From: Enterococcus pseudoavium NBRC 100491
Lineage (GTDB): Bacteria; Bacillota; Bacilli; Lactobacillales; Enterococcaceae
Assembly: GCF_001544295.1 (NCBI RefSeq)
Contig: NZ_BCQF01000008.1
Coordinates: 36,800-100,799 of the forward strand
Length of the DNA: 64,000 nt
Direction of reading: 5' to 3'
Shown: positions 53,265-62,520 of the stretch, piece after piece
Position numbering within the stretch: position 1 is the first letter of the stretch
Layout of the letters: every line of letters starts with the position of its first letter
Position numbers and translations under genes: made by a program
Notes under the pieces: generated by a model
The model's database searches: none
Told to the model about the DNA's origin: nothing
The model's input: the letters and a program-made list of their open reading frames with translations, nothing else

Positions 53265-54332
53265 ATGAAAAAAATACTAAAGTTTCTTTTAGGCATCATC
53301 CTCGTTATTGTCGTCATTTTGGGCGGCTATTTGATTTATCTATTTGCCAGCTATGATCGTTTGCCTGACAATCTTTCTTTAAAACCAACGAACCAACACG
53401 ATCAAACTTTAGAAACAAATACAACCTATCGCGCGATGAGCCACAATATTGGTTATGGTGCATATCCGCCAAGTTATAGTTTCTTTATGGACGGCGGCAA
53501 GTATTCCCGCGCCTATGACCAAAAAACGGTCAAAAAAAATATGCAGGGAATCGTGACTACTACCAAGGAACTGGCGCCGACTTTAGCGTTTTATCAAGAG
53601 GTTGACCAAGAAGGTGATCGCTCACAACATGTTGATGAAGTCGCTTTTCTAAAAAAACATCTAGCCGACTACAATAGTATCTATGGACAAAACTACGATT
53701 CGTCTTACTTATTTTACCCTTTTACTGATCCAATCGGGCAAGCCAAATCAGGGCTTGTGACGTTAAGCCAAGCGAAAATCGCTAGCAGTAAACGCTATTC
53801 GCTACCTATTGAAACGAACTTCAATAAATTTTTTGATTTAGATCGAGCTTTTACTGTAAGCCGCCTGCCAGTCAAAGGTGGTCATGAATTGATTGCCATC
53901 AACACCCATTTATCAGCTTTCACAAAAGACCGTTCGATTCAAGCGGCCCAATTAAATAAGCTTTTTGCCGTAATGGAACACGAGTATCAAAAAGGCAACT
54001 ATGTGATGGTCGCCGGTGATTACAATCACGATGTGCTCGGTAATAGTCCGGAAGTCTTCGATACTACAAAAAAGCGTGAAACTTGGACCCACCCTTTTCC
54101 GAAAGATCAATTACCAGCTGGGTTTCATTTACCCACAGCCAACCTAGCCGAAGAGAAAAGCCCTTCAGCCCGGGCCTTAAATGAACCCTACCAAAAAGGC
54201 CAAACCTATACAACATTGATTGACGGTTTTCTGCTTTCAGACAATATCACGGTAAAAGATCTACACGTTAAAGATATGGCATTTCGCTACTCTGACCACA
54301 ATCCAGTCTATTTAGATTTCCGCTTGAAATAA
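53265..54332 (+). CDS. Membrane-anchored endonuclease/exonuclease/phosphatase-family protein
   Basis: The 355-residue protein has an N-terminal membrane helix (about 4-29), then an EEP-fold domain outside the membrane. Motifs seen are YRAMSHNIGYGAY, FYQEVDQEGDR, LIAINTHLS, MVAGDYNHDV and FRYSDHNPVYLDFRL, so all catalytic residues (Asn, Glu, Asp, His) are present. Possible activities are a surface nuclease or a phosphodiesterase. SD AGGGGGCACACT precedes the ATG. Confidence 0.85.
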   Translation: MKKILKFLLGIILVIVVILGGYLIYLFASYDRLPDNLSLKPTNQHDQTLETNTTYRAMSHNIGYGAYPPSYSFFMDGGKYSRAYDQKTVKKNMQGIVTTTKELAPTLAFYQEVDQEGDRSQHVDEVAFLKKHLADYNSIYGQNYDSSYLFYPFTDPIGQAKSGLVTLSQAKIASSKRYSLPIETNFNKFFDLDRAFTVSRLPVKGGHELIAINTHLSAFTKDRSIQAAQLNKLFAVMEHEYQKGNYVMVAGDYNHDVLGNSPEVFDTTKKRETWTHPFPKDQLPAGFHLPTANLAEEKSPSARALNEPYQKGQTYTTLIDGFLLSDNITVKDLHVKDMAFRYSDHNPVYLDFRLK

Positions 54333-54336
54333 TTGA

Positions 54337-54376
54337 AAAAGCCAAAAACTTCCATCTAAAAGTTTTTGGCTTTTTA
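54337..54376 (+). terminator. Terminator after the EEP-family gene
   Basis: AAAAAGCCAAAAACTT pairs with AAGTTTTTGGCTTTTT. Confidence 0.9.
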
Positions 54377-54461
54377 TCATTAATTCCTTACTAAGACAAA
54401 TTGTAATTCTCCATTTCCCTTGCTAAAATGAAACAAATGCTTAGCTTGGGAGGAAAAAATC

Positions 54462-54926
54462 TTGGAGATTAAAGAAATTTTCACGGATAAAAAAGACTTT
54501 TTAGAGTTGCTGCTGTTAGCAGATGAACAAGAAGATATGGTTGATCGCTATTTGGCTGACGGTCGGATGTTCGTGCTCTATGATCCAGATTTAAAAAGTG
54601 AAGCGGTTGTCACTAGACTGAATGAACAAGAATGCGAATTAAAAAATCTCGCGACCCTTCCGAGTCAACAAGGCCAAGGTTATGGTAAAGCACTAGTCCA
54701 GTTTCTTTTGCATAAGTTTTTGGCTGATTATCAGACAATCTACGTAGGTACTGGCGATACCCCGGCAACGTTGAATTTCTACAAAAGTTGCGGCTTTCAT
54801 GAGTCTCATCGTGTAAAAAATTTCTTTCTCGACAATTATCGTGAACCTATCATTGATCAAGGCGTCCGGCTTGTAGATATGATCTATCTGCGGGCTGATG
54901 CTGAAGACTTGCAAAACTTTCGTTAA
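54462..54926 (+). CDS. GNAT-family N-acetyltransferase
   Basis: The 154-residue protein has ECELKNLATLPSQQGQGYGKALVQFLL as its acetyl-CoA loop and PATLNFYKSCGFHESHRVKNFF. The start is TTG 54462, 6 nt after GGAGGAAAA. The substrate is unknown. Confidence 0.87.
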   Translation: MEIKEIFTDKKDFLELLLLADEQEDMVDRYLADGRMFVLYDPDLKSEAVVTRLNEQECELKNLATLPSQQGQGYGKALVQFLLHKFLADYQTIYVGTGDTPATLNFYKSCGFHESHRVKNFFLDNYREPIIDQGVRLVDMIYLRADAEDLQNFR

Positions 54927-54931
54927 ACCCG

Positions 54932-54983
54932 CAAAAGGTCCTTCCAAGACTGATTTTTTTCTCAGTCAGGAAGGACCTTTTTA
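54932..54983. terminator. Bidirectional terminator between GNAT gene and mvaE
   Basis: AAAAGGTCCTTCC (about 54933-54945) pairs with GGAAGGACCTTTT, with an inner GACTGA/TCAGTC stem, between convergent genes. Confidence 0.85.
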
Positions 54984-55045
54984 AGATCTTTTTCTTGCAT
55001 GTAAAAAAGGGTTAACGATACGCTTTTTTTATTCGTCTTGTACTA

Positions 55046-57463
55046 TCAGCCAAGACGAATAGTTTTAATAATTTCCTCGGCGGTTGCTAAGTTCATCCGT
55101 TCTGCTTTTCTGAGCCTTTTTGAAACCACTGGAATTTCCTTGGTGGTCGCTCCTGCTGTAATAGCTAGCGAACGACTCTGCATCGCCATATGACCTTTTT
55201 GAATACCATCGGTTACTAAGGCCCGCAAGGCCGCAAAATTTTGCGCTAGCCCCAAGGCTACGATCATTTCTCCCAACTCAGCAGCTGTGGAGACCTCTAA
55301 TAATTTCAAGTTTAGCTGTGCTTTAGGTAACACTTTGGTAGCACCCCCAGCAATTCCAACTTTGATTGGTAAAATCAATTTACCGATCAATTGATCTTCT
55401 TGAATAAACCAATCGGTCATCCCTTCATAACGACCCTTTCTAGCCGCATAAGCATGACAAGCGGCTGCCACTGCCCGCGTGTCGTTGCCAGTAGCTAAAA
55501 CTAAGGCATCAATGCCGTTCATAATCCCTTTATTATGAGTCGCTGCCCGATAAGGGTCTAATTTGCTGTATTCACTAGCGGCCGCAATTTTTTCAGCAAT
55601 CGCCGGAGCTACTTGATTGAGTGGCAGTTCACACTGGGCTTCAATCAAAGCCTCCGTTGCATAATTACTTAAAATACTAAATAAAATTTCGACATCAGGC
55701 AGTAATTCACGAATTTCTTGTGCAACAGCCTCCAACATGGTGTTCAAGATATTGGCTCCCATCGCATCTTTAGTATCCACGGTCAAATCAACTGAGAGGT
55801 AGCCGGCTTCAAAAGTCCGAATAGTGATGCTCTGCAAGCCACCGCCGCGCTGATAAATCGAAGGATAACTATTTTGCGCTGTTGCAAAAAGAAGTGATTC
55901 ATTTTCCTTAATCGTCTTTTTGATGCTGTCAAAGTCCGCCACATTACGTAACACGATTTGGCCAATCATATTTTGATTGATCACGCGAGTCTTGATTCCG
56001 CCAGCTTTTGCGATTATTTTTCCAGCATTACTCGCGGCCGCAATCACAGAGGGTTCCTCTGTCGCCATCGGAATTAATTTTGTTTGTCCATTGATCACAA
56101 AATTCTGAGCTACCCCCAAAGGAGTCGAATATTCGCTAATCTGATTTTCAATCAAGTTTTCAGCAATTTTTTCAGGTAAAACCGTTTCAGTCGCTAATTG
56201 AGCGGCCTCTTTTGTCGATAATTTGTTTTCTTTGACTAATTTGGCTAAACGCTCCGTTTGGCTCATTTGATAAAATTTCTTTTCACCAATTTCTTGCGCT
56301 TCCGCTTTACTAATCATCAACGCTAAACCTAAACCGCCACCGATACATAGGCTGGCAATCCCCTGCTGCTTTTCTTCTTGAATCAGTTCCGAAACTAAGG
56401 TAGCGACAATCCGTGCCCCACTCGCGCCAATCGGATGGCCTAAGGCAATCGCTCCGCCATATTGATTGACCTTTTCAGCTGGCAGATTCAATTCTTTTTG
56501 GACCGCCACCGAAGCGGCCGCAAAGGCTTCATTTATTTGAAAAACATCTATTTCATCAATGCTGCGCTTCACTTTAGTTAACAGCTTGTTAATGGCAGCA
56601 ACCGGCGCCATGCCCATGATACTTGGATCAATTCCCACCTCGCTGTAGCCGTCGATAACTGCCAAATAGGCCAATCCATGTTCAAGCGCGTAGGACTTTG
56701 AAGTTAGGACCAAAGCTGAGGCACCATCATTTAAGGTTGAAGCATTTGCGGCTGTGACAACACCATTTTCTTTAAAGGCCGGTTTCAACGAACGGATTTT
56801 CTCCAACGTCGAATCAAAACGGATTCCTTCATCGTTGCTTAACGTGCTACCATCTGGCAATCGGACAGGAACGATTTCGGCGGTAAATTTACCAGCATTA
56901 CTAGCTTGGGCGGCTTTTTGCTGTGATTCATAAGCAAATTGGTCCTGTTGTTCACGAGTAACATGATATTCCTCGGCGACTTTTTCAGCGGTTAACCCCA
57001 TGTGCTCCCCGCTAAACGCATCGGTTAACCCATCGTAGATCATGCTAGATCTAGGTGCTTGCCACTCTTGGGCTGAATAATCGAAACGGCTGACTTTCGG
57101 CGCTTGAGACATGTTTTCTGTTCCACCGGCCACCACGACCTGAGCTTCACCGAGTAAAATCTGCTGCATCGCAAAAATGATTGCTTTCATTCCGGAACCA
57201 CAAACCTCGTTGATGGTCGTTGCCGGAACAGTATATGGTACCCCGGCTTTTATGGCAGACTGACGCGCCACATTTTGCCCATTTCCGGCTTGCAAAACAT
57301 TGCCCATAAAGACCTTTTCCACTTGCTTCGCTTCAAGCTGTGCTCGCTTAATCGCTTCTTTTACCGCAATTGCACCAAGATCAACAGCGGATACCGTTGC
57401 CAGTTTTCCTTTATATTTACCAATTGGTGTTCGTACAGCGCTTAAAATAACTACTTCTTCCAA
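55046..57463 (-). CDS. mvaE: Acetyl-CoA acetyltransferase / HMG-CoA reductase fusion MvaE
   Basis: The two-domain enzyme runs the first and third steps of the mevalonate pathway. The 805-residue protein has an N-terminal thiolase (about 1-385: C88 in NEVCGSGMKA, GHPIGASGAR and CIGGGLGLAL) and a C-terminal class II HMG-CoA reductase (about 400-805: ATEEPSVIAAASNAGK, DAMGANILNTMLEA and LATGNDTRAVAA). The start is TTG 57463, 7 nt after GGAGG. An upstream frame would begin before the probable -10 box (TATACT, 57502-57507). The fusion is characteristic of enterococci. It is divergent from mvaS. Confidence 0.95.
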   Translation of the reverse strand: MEEVVILSAVRTPIGKYKGKLATVSAVDLGAIAVKEAIKRAQLEAKQVEKVFMGNVLQAGNGQNVARQSAIKAGVPYTVPATTINEVCGSGMKAIIFAMQQILLGEAQVVVAGGTENMSQAPKVSRFDYSAQEWQAPRSSMIYDGLTDAFSGEHMGLTAEKVAEEYHVTREQQDQFAYESQQKAAQASNAGKFTAEIVPVRLPDGSTLSNDEGIRFDSTLEKIRSLKPAFKENGVVTAANASTLNDGASALVLTSKSYALEHGLAYLAVIDGYSEVGIDPSIMGMAPVAAINKLLTKVKRSIDEIDVFQINEAFAAASVAVQKELNLPAEKVNQYGGAIALGHPIGASGARIVATLVSELIQEEKQQGIASLCIGGGLGLALMISKAEAQEIGEKKFYQMSQTERLAKLVKENKLSTKEAAQLATETVLPEKIAENLIENQISEYSTPLGVAQNFVINGQTKLIPMATEEPSVIAAASNAGKIIAKAGGIKTRVINQNMIGQIVLRNVADFDSIKKTIKENESLLFATAQNSYPSIYQRGGGLQSITIRTFEAGYLSVDLTVDTKDAMGANILNTMLEAVAQEIRELLPDVEILFSILSNYATEALIEAQCELPLNQVAPAIAEKIAAASEYSKLDPYRAATHNKGIMNGIDALVLATGNDTRAVAAACHAYAARKGRYEGMTDWFIQEDQLIGKLILPIKVGIAGGATKVLPKAQLNLKLLEVSTAAELGEMIVALGLAQNFAALRALVTDGIQKGHMAMQSRSLAITAGATTKEIPVVSKRLRKAERMNLATAEEIIKTIRLG

Positions 57464-57698
57464 GGGTGCACCTCCAATAATTTCATTTAAAATCAGGCGT
57501 AAGTATAGCATAGATAGTTTTATAATTTCTTAAGATTCAAACTCAACCAATTTTGACCTTTCTATGATATATTTACTTTTGGAAGAAAGGTGAGCAATTC
57601 CACGAAGCTTTGATTGATAAGCATTGCACCCCCGTGGGAAATGCCCTTAACAACTAGCAGGCTTTAACGTTTTTTTATTCAAAACTAGGAGGAACAAT

Positions 57699-58850
57699 AT
57701 GAATATAGGAATTGATAAGATTAGTTTTCACGTACCAAATTACTATCTTGATATGACAGATTTGGCAAATGCTCGTGAGACTGACCCTAACAAATTTCAC
57801 ATTGGTCTTGGCCAAGACCAAATGGCAATTATTCCTGCAACACAAGACATCGTAACATTAGGTGCCTGTGCCGCAGCTAAAATACTAACTACCGAGGATA
57901 AACAGGCCATCGATATGGTGATTGTTGGAACTGAATCCAGCACTGATTTTTCAAAATCGGCTGCGGTGATTATCCATCGCTTATTAGATATCCAGCCTTT
58001 TGCTCGTTCATTTGAGGTAAAACAGGCTTGTTATGGCGGAACAGCAGCATTGCAACAAGCTCACGATTATGTTGCCTTACACCCTGAGCGGAAAGTCTTA
58101 GTGATTGCCACTGACATCGCAAAATACGGCCTAAATTCGGGTGGCGAACCGACTCAAGGCTGCGGAGCGGTAGCGATGTTAGTAACCAAAGATCCGCATA
58201 TTTTAGCCTTTAATAATGACAGTGTCTTTTATTCTGAAGATGTTTATGATTTTTGGCGTCCAGCTGGACATGACTATCCACTAGTTGACGGACATATGTC
58301 TAACCAAATCTATATCGATTCATTCACTCGTGTTTGGGAGCAAAATAAAAAAGTTAACCAGACTGACAGTACCGATTACGCTGCGCTGACTTTCCATTTA
58401 CCATATACAAAAATGGGCCGTAAAGCCTTGCGGGCGATTTATCCCGAAATGTCTGAAGCAGAACAGCAACGCTTAGAAGCGCGTTACGATGAAGCCATCA
58501 GTTACAGTCGCCAAGTAGGGAATCTCTACACCGGTTCCTTATATCTTGGACTAGCTTCACTATTGGATAATAGTGACTTAGCTGCTGGGGAAAAAATCGG
58601 GTTGTTCAGTTATGGCTCAGGAGCAGTCAGTGAATTTTTCTCGATGACTTTAATGGAGGATTACAAAAAATCGCTTACTGTAGAAGCCAACTATGCTCTA
58701 TTAGCAGATCGTCAAGCGCTAAGTATTGCAGAATATGAAAAAATGTTTAGTGAAAAATTACCGACTGATGGAGGAACTTATTCTTTCTCCGATTCCAGCG
58801 ACTTTGCTATTAATAAAATCAGTGAAGATATTCGTTACTATAATAAATAA
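57699..58850 (+). CDS. mvaS: HMG-CoA synthase MvaS
   Basis: MvaS condenses acetyl-CoA and acetoacetyl-CoA, the second step of the mevalonate pathway. The 383-residue protein has the catalytic Cys C111 in KQACYGGTAALQ, Glu E79 in VGTESSTDFSK and His in LTFHLPYTKMG. The end of the fold shows YSGSLYLGLASLLD-like sequence (LYTGSLYLGLASLLD). SD AGGAGGAACAAT is strong. It is divergent from mvaE with a 235-bp gap. Confidence 0.96.
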   Translation: MNIGIDKISFHVPNYYLDMTDLANARETDPNKFHIGLGQDQMAIIPATQDIVTLGACAAAKILTTEDKQAIDMVIVGTESSTDFSKSAAVIIHRLLDIQPFARSFEVKQACYGGTAALQQAHDYVALHPERKVLVIATDIAKYGLNSGGEPTQGCGAVAMLVTKDPHILAFNNDSVFYSEDVYDFWRPAGHDYPLVDGHMSNQIYIDSFTRVWEQNKKVNQTDSTDYAALTFHLPYTKMGRKALRAIYPEMSEAEQQRLEARYDEAISYSRQVGNLYTGSLYLGLASLLDNSDLAAGEKIGLFSYGSGAVSEFFSMTLMEDYKKSLTVEANYALLADRQALSIAEYEKMFSEKLPTDGGTYSFSDSSDFAINKISEDIRYYNK

Positions 58851-58863
58851 TTCCTAAAAAGAG

Positions 58864-58906
58864 AAAAGGGAAAGCGACAAATAATTTTGTCCCTTTCCCT
58901 TTTTTG
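58864..58906 (+). terminator. Terminator of mvaS
   Basis: AAAAGGGAAAG and GACAAA pair with TTTGTC and CTTTCCCTTTT, followed by TTTT. Confidence 0.85.
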
Positions 58907-58909
58907 GGC

Positions 58910-59214
58910 AAAAAAAATAAATCTAGCAGGTCTAATGGTTAAGTGTTTGTTCTTCATTCCAGATTTCTAGAATATTTACACCCTTGTAATAGGTCTTAAA
59001 CGCTTTTTGTGGTTGAATTCCGTTTAAGCCTCACCATTAAGTGGAGAAATGGTTCTACTGTCTACATTTCTCTTCCCCGCTAGAATAGAAATACTTGGTA
59101 AGGAGATTTCAAATCCCTACTTCCTTTCTGCCATTTCGGCATTCACTTTGAAATGAACACTGCTTCCGTTCATTTCTGTTGTTTTATTAACAACACTAGG
59201 GATCTATCCCTTAC
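58910..59214 (-). ncRNA. Candidate structured non-coding RNA (about 305 nt)
   Basis: A minus-strand promoter (TTGCAT 59244-59249, 17 bp, TATAAA 59221-59226) is followed by about 300 nt rich in hairpins. ATCCCTA (59197-59203) pairs with TAGGGAT (59113-59119) and encloses three hairpins (59178-59194, 59151-59175, 59129-59141). GAGAAATG/CATTTCTC (59045-59072) and CTTAAACG/CGTTTAAG (58995-59028) follow. A terminator-like stem AAATCTGG/CTAGATTT runs into T8 near 58910. No convincing frame is seen. It does not show the core motifs of RNase P, tmRNA or SRP RNA. The family is unknown. Confidence 0.5.
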
Positions 59215-59244
59215 ACCATATTTATATCATATTTCACGGCTTTA

Positions 59245-59258
59245 TGCAAGCGTTTACA
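59245..59258. promoter_or_regulatory. cre overlapping the RNA promoter
   Basis: TGCAAGCGTTTACA matches the cre core TGNAANCGNTNNCA. It covers the -35 box of the minus-strand RNA promoter and lies about 30 bp upstream of the nrdI -10 box. Confidence 0.65.
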
Positions 59259-59284
59259 TTTAGATGCTTCTATTTTTTTCGTGT

Positions 59285-59290
59285 TATAAT
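59285..59290 (+). promoter_or_regulatory. Extended -10 promoter of nrdI
   Basis: TGTTATAAT (59282-59290) is an extended -10 element 24 nt before the nrdI start; no good -35 is seen. Confidence 0.5.
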
Positions 59291-59314
59291 TCTTAAAATA
59301 GGAGGAATTCAACC

Positions 59315-59764
59315 ATGAACATTTTATATATATCGATCTCGGGAAATACTCGTGCTTTTGTTGAGCGACTAACTGCTTATGCGGAGGAACAGCATCAACT
59401 TGATTCGACCAATCCATTGATTAAAGCAAAAGAAATCTCAGAAAACAGCCCCTTTAATGTTGAAACGAAGCACTTCTTTACCTTTGTTCCGACCTACTTA
59501 GAAGGCGGCAATGGGGTTGATAATGGGGATACCGAAATTCTGACTGAGGTCATGCGTGAATATTTAGAATATGAAGACAATTACAAACAATGTCTCGGTG
59601 TCGTTGGCAGTGGAAATAAAAATTTCAACTATCAATATTGCCTTACAGCTAAACAATATAGTGAAGCGTTTGGCTTCCCTTTTATCGCTGATTACGAGCT
59701 GCGGGGAACTGTTGCTGATTGTCAAAGAATCTACCAAATTTTAAAAGATAAATCAGCAGATTAA
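59315..59764 (+). CDS. nrdI: NrdI-type flavodoxin of ribonucleotide reductase
   Basis: NrdI supplies superoxide for assembly of the dimanganese cofactor of class Ib reductase. The 149-residue flavodoxin-like protein begins MNILYISISGNTRAFVERL (FMN phosphate loop SGNTR). It has VGSGNKNFNYQYCLTAKQYSEAFGFPFIADYELRGT, typical of streptococcal and enterococcal NrdI. nrdE and nrdF are not adjacent. SD AGGAGGAATTCAACC precedes the ATG. Confidence 0.9.
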   Translation: MNILYISISGNTRAFVERLTAYAEEQHQLDSTNPLIKAKEISENSPFNVETKHFFTFVPTYLEGGNGVDNGDTEILTEVMREYLEYEDNYKQCLGVVGSGNKNFNYQYCLTAKQYSEAFGFPFIADYELRGTVADCQRIYQILKDKSAD

Positions 59765-59851
59765 TCATTTACTAATTATTCTATTGACTTTTTCTCATCT
59801 TAGAGGCATTCTTTTTAAAATAAGAAATTCTACGAAAGTGATGTGTTGCAA

Positions 59852-60766
59852 ATGAGAAAAGTCGCAATTATTGGTGTTGGTCATGTGGGTAGTACCACTG
59901 CTTACACGCTAATTTTAAAAAATATCGTCGATGAATTAGTTCTTTTTGACTCCAAAGAAGCGATTCTTGAAGCCGAATTGAATGATCTTATGGATGGACA
60001 GATGGAACAAGAACAACAAGTTCGTTTAATTGAAGGAAACTTAACCGAGTTAGCAGATACCGATGTGCTTATTTTTTGTGCTGGTGAGATTTCAATGCTT
60101 GAAAGAAATTCCGATCGTTTTGCCGAATTAAACCGGACAAAAACAATCGTTGAAGAATGGGCCCCTAAAATTAAAGCATCTGGCTTTAACGGAATCCTGT
60201 TAAGTATCACTAACCCCTGTGATGTAATTACTCAATATTTACAAGAGCTGACCGGTCTTCCACGTCAACGTGTCTTGGGGACTGGAACTTCTTTGGATAC
60301 CGGACGGATGAAACATGCTGTTAGTACTTATCTGAATATCCATCCTTCAACTATCGAAGGCTATGTAATTGGTGAACATGGTGAGAGCCAATTTGTCGCT
60401 TGGTCTAGTGTCAAGATCAATCAACAGCCCATCACCGAATGCTTAACTCCTGATGAGTTAGAAAAGCTGAATGATGCCGCCCGCCGTGGGGGGTGGATCA
60501 CTTTTACTGGCAAAGGCTATACTTCCTTTGGAATTGCCACCCAAACTGCTCGGATCGTTGAAGTTTTACTAGGAGATCAAACGCTTGTCGTTCCCATCAG
60601 CTACTATCAAGAGTCTGACAACTGTTATGCTGGTTTTCCAGCTAAGATTTCCCGAGATGGGTTCATTGAACCATTTCCATTGATGCTTTCCGCCTCAGAA
60701 CAACTTAAGTGGCAACAGACCATCCAAAGAATCCACGCCATGTATGCTACGATTGCCCATGACTAA
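59852..60766 (+). CDS. L-lactate/L-2-hydroxyisocaproate dehydrogenase-like protein
   Basis: The 304-residue NAD-dependent enzyme of the LDH/MDH superfamily has NAD motif IIGVGHVGSTTAY, NPCDVI, GTGTSLDTGRMKHAV and catalytic His in VIGEHGESQ. Details such as the LNRTKTI region fit L-2-hydroxyisocaproate dehydrogenases better than the main L-lactate dehydrogenase. ATG 59852 is taken as the start; a TTG 9 nt upstream is possible. Confidence 0.87.
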   Translation: MRKVAIIGVGHVGSTTAYTLILKNIVDELVLFDSKEAILEAELNDLMDGQMEQEQQVRLIEGNLTELADTDVLIFCAGEISMLERNSDRFAELNRTKTIVEEWAPKIKASGFNGILLSITNPCDVITQYLQELTGLPRQRVLGTGTSLDTGRMKHAVSTYLNIHPSTIEGYVIGEHGESQFVAWSSVKINQQPITECLTPDELEKLNDAARRGGWITFTGKGYTSFGIATQTARIVEVLLGDQTLVVPISYYQESDNCYAGFPAKISRDGFIEPFPLMLSASEQLKWQQTIQRIHAMYATIAHD

Positions 60767-60771
60767 CCAAT

Positions 60772-60822
60772 AAAAGCCTTTCTTCGTAAATTTAGCTAAA
60801 CTTACGAAGAAAGGCTTTTTAT
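60772..60822. terminator. Bidirectional terminator
   Basis: AAAGCCTTTCTTCGTAA pairs with TTACGAAGAAAGGCTTT, with T and A runs on both sides. Confidence 0.9.
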
Positions 60823-61388
60823 GCACTCTTACTAATCGATACAATTTTTTTCCAATCAAATCCAATTAATTTGGCATTTGGAGTACGATAGTCAAAGACT
60901 TTTTCATTTTCTAGAGGTTCAAAATAATTCTTGATCGCACGAATTACAGAATTATGACAAACTAATAAATAAATGTTTTCAGAATCCTGTTCCAATTCTG
61001 TCAAAAGCGGAACGACTCGTGCATAAACGTCCATTAAAGATTCACCATGCGGGTAGCGAACTGCAAATTGTGTTCTGGTTTTTAGGTACCCCTCTTGCTG
61101 ATCACTTGTTCCATCATAATCTCCGTAATCTAACTCAAGCAAACGTTCATCCATATTCAGGGAAAGCTGATTTTTATCAGCCACAATTCGGGCGGTTTCC
61201 CGAGCTCTTTCTAACGGAGAATGAATGATCTGAGTAATTGGGGTTGAAAGATTGGCAACTTCCTCTGCTAATAAAGCCGCTTGTTCGTACCCTTTCTCAG
61301 ACAAAGCAATATCACTTCTTCCTGAAATGATCCCTTTTTGATTCCATTCCGTTTCTCCATGTCTCGCTACATAAAGCAACTTAAACAA
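60819..61388 (-). CDS. Histidine phosphatase (phosphoglycerate mutase-like)
   Basis: The 189-residue protein has the phosphohistidine motif ARHGETEWN, then SPLERARETARIV, the acid/base region ELDYGDYDG and LLVCHNSVIRAI with the second His. It belongs to the cofactor-dependent mutase/phosphatase family (GpmB-like). The substrate is not clear. Its start overlaps no other gene. Confidence 0.88.
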   Translation of the reverse strand: MFKLLYVARHGETEWNQKGIISGRSDIALSEKGYEQAALLAEEVANLSTPITQIIHSPLERARETARIVADKNQLSLNMDERLLELDYGDYDGTSDQQEGYLKTRTQFAVRYPHGESLMDVYARVVPLLTELEQDSENIYLLVCHNSVIRAIKNYFEPLENEKVFDYRTPNAKLIGFDWKKIVSISKSA

Positions 61389-61403
61389 TCCTCTCTATCC
61401 TAA

Positions 61404-61444
61404 AAATAAAAATCATAGGTATGCACCATGATTGATTTTTATAT
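61404..61444 (-). terminator. Terminator after rnfD
   Basis: AAAAATCA pairs with TGATTTTT around a longer inner stem, followed on the minus strand by ATTTTT. It lies 91 nt downstream of the rnfD stop. Confidence 0.6.
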
Positions 61445-61534
61445 TAAGCTTCCTGATAAACTGGTAGTAGCCAGTATTGTTACTACTTTATCATTAGATT
61501 GAAAGAACGTCCACTTTTTTACTGAAAATATTTG

Positions 61535-62518
61535 CTACTTTTTCACGCCATAAGCTTTAGGAATAATCAGATGATCAATTAACGGAACCAAACAATTCAT
61601 GATTAATAGGATAAACGTCAATCCTTCAGACATTGAACTATACGTTCGCCAAACCATCAGAAAGCCCCCACAACAAATCCCATAAATAATTCGCCCTTTA
61701 GAAGTTGTTGGGGACGTACTGTAATCCGTCGCCATAAAAAAGGCACCCAACATTGTGGCTCCGCTAAAAACGTGTGCAAAAACGAAAGTCAACTCCCCTT
61801 TTCCGATAAAGAGTGCAGCAACAATAATGCTTGCTATCATACAAAATGGAATTTCCCAGGTAATCACGCCCTTATATAATAGAAACAAACCGCCAAAAAG
61901 CAGTAAGATTGCAGTAGTCTCACCATTTTTCCCTGCTATTAATCCCGTTAGACTATCCAATAGTTGATTGGAATTTAGACTTCCACCTGCTTTCACTTCC
62001 ATCAATGGGGTAGCTGAAGTAACCACCGCCAGCCCATCAGTAGAAAAGAAGGGTTTAGGTAAAACATTCACAGCCATTTCTTTGGCAAAGACTAATCTTA
62101 AAACAGCTCGACCAGTTAATGCCGGATTTAACAGGTTACGACCAATTCCGCCAAATAATTCCTTTGCCACAATAATCCCAATTACTCCACCCAATGCTGG
62201 AAACCATAATGGAACACTTGCGGGTAGACTCATTGCCAATAAAACCCCAGTAACAGCCGCTGAGTAATCTTTAGGTCGGCTTTGTCTACGGAATTTAAAC
62301 CACAAAAATTCAGCAAGTAAACAACTTCCCACAGCTATGATATATAAAAGTAAAGAATGCAGACCAAAGAAGAAAATCGAGGCCAGTCCACTCGGAAACA
62401 AAGCCCATAAAACTAATTGCATAATTCGATCCGTCTGCACGCTGGATAACAAATGCGGCGAAGCTTCGATCATAGGATAACGGTTACTCCTAATCTGTTC
62501 AAAAGAACTTTTAGTCAT
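61535..62518 (-). CDS. rnfD: RnfD/NqrB-family electron transport subunit
   Basis: The 327-residue protein has about nine membrane segments. It has the flavin attachment motif SGAT in HVFSGATMLGAFFMATDYSTSP, where the Thr carries covalent FMN in Rnf and Nqr complexes. Other hallmarks are GIGRNLLNPALTGRAVLRLVF and the N-terminal SPHL. Its gene is 2 nt after rnfC. No rnfG, rnfE, rnfA or rnfB follows; a terminator and a reversed phosphatase gene come next. Confidence 0.88.
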   Translation of the reverse strand: MTKSSFEQIRSNRYPMIEASPHLLSSVQTDRIMQLVLWALFPSGLASIFFFGLHSLLLYIIAVGSCLLAEFLWFKFRRQSRPKDYSAAVTGVLLAMSLPASVPLWFPALGGVIGIIVAKELFGGIGRNLLNPALTGRAVLRLVFAKEMAVNVLPKPFFSTDGLAVVTSATPLMEVKAGGSLNSNQLLDSLTGLIAGKNGETTAILLLFGGLFLLYKGVITWEIPFCMIASIIVAALFIGKGELTFVFAHVFSGATMLGAFFMATDYSTSPTTSKGRIIYGICCGGFLMVWRTYSSMSEGLTFILLIMNCLVPLIDHLIIPKAYGVKK

Positions 62519-62520
62519 AA

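Noticed and set aside
58910..59214. RNase P RNA, tmRNA, SRP RNA or 6S RNA identity for the structured RNA
   Set aside because: The core GAGGAAAGTCC of RNase P, the tRNA-like ends of tmRNA and the SRP domain IV motif are absent. The length of about 305 nt is too long for 6S RNA.
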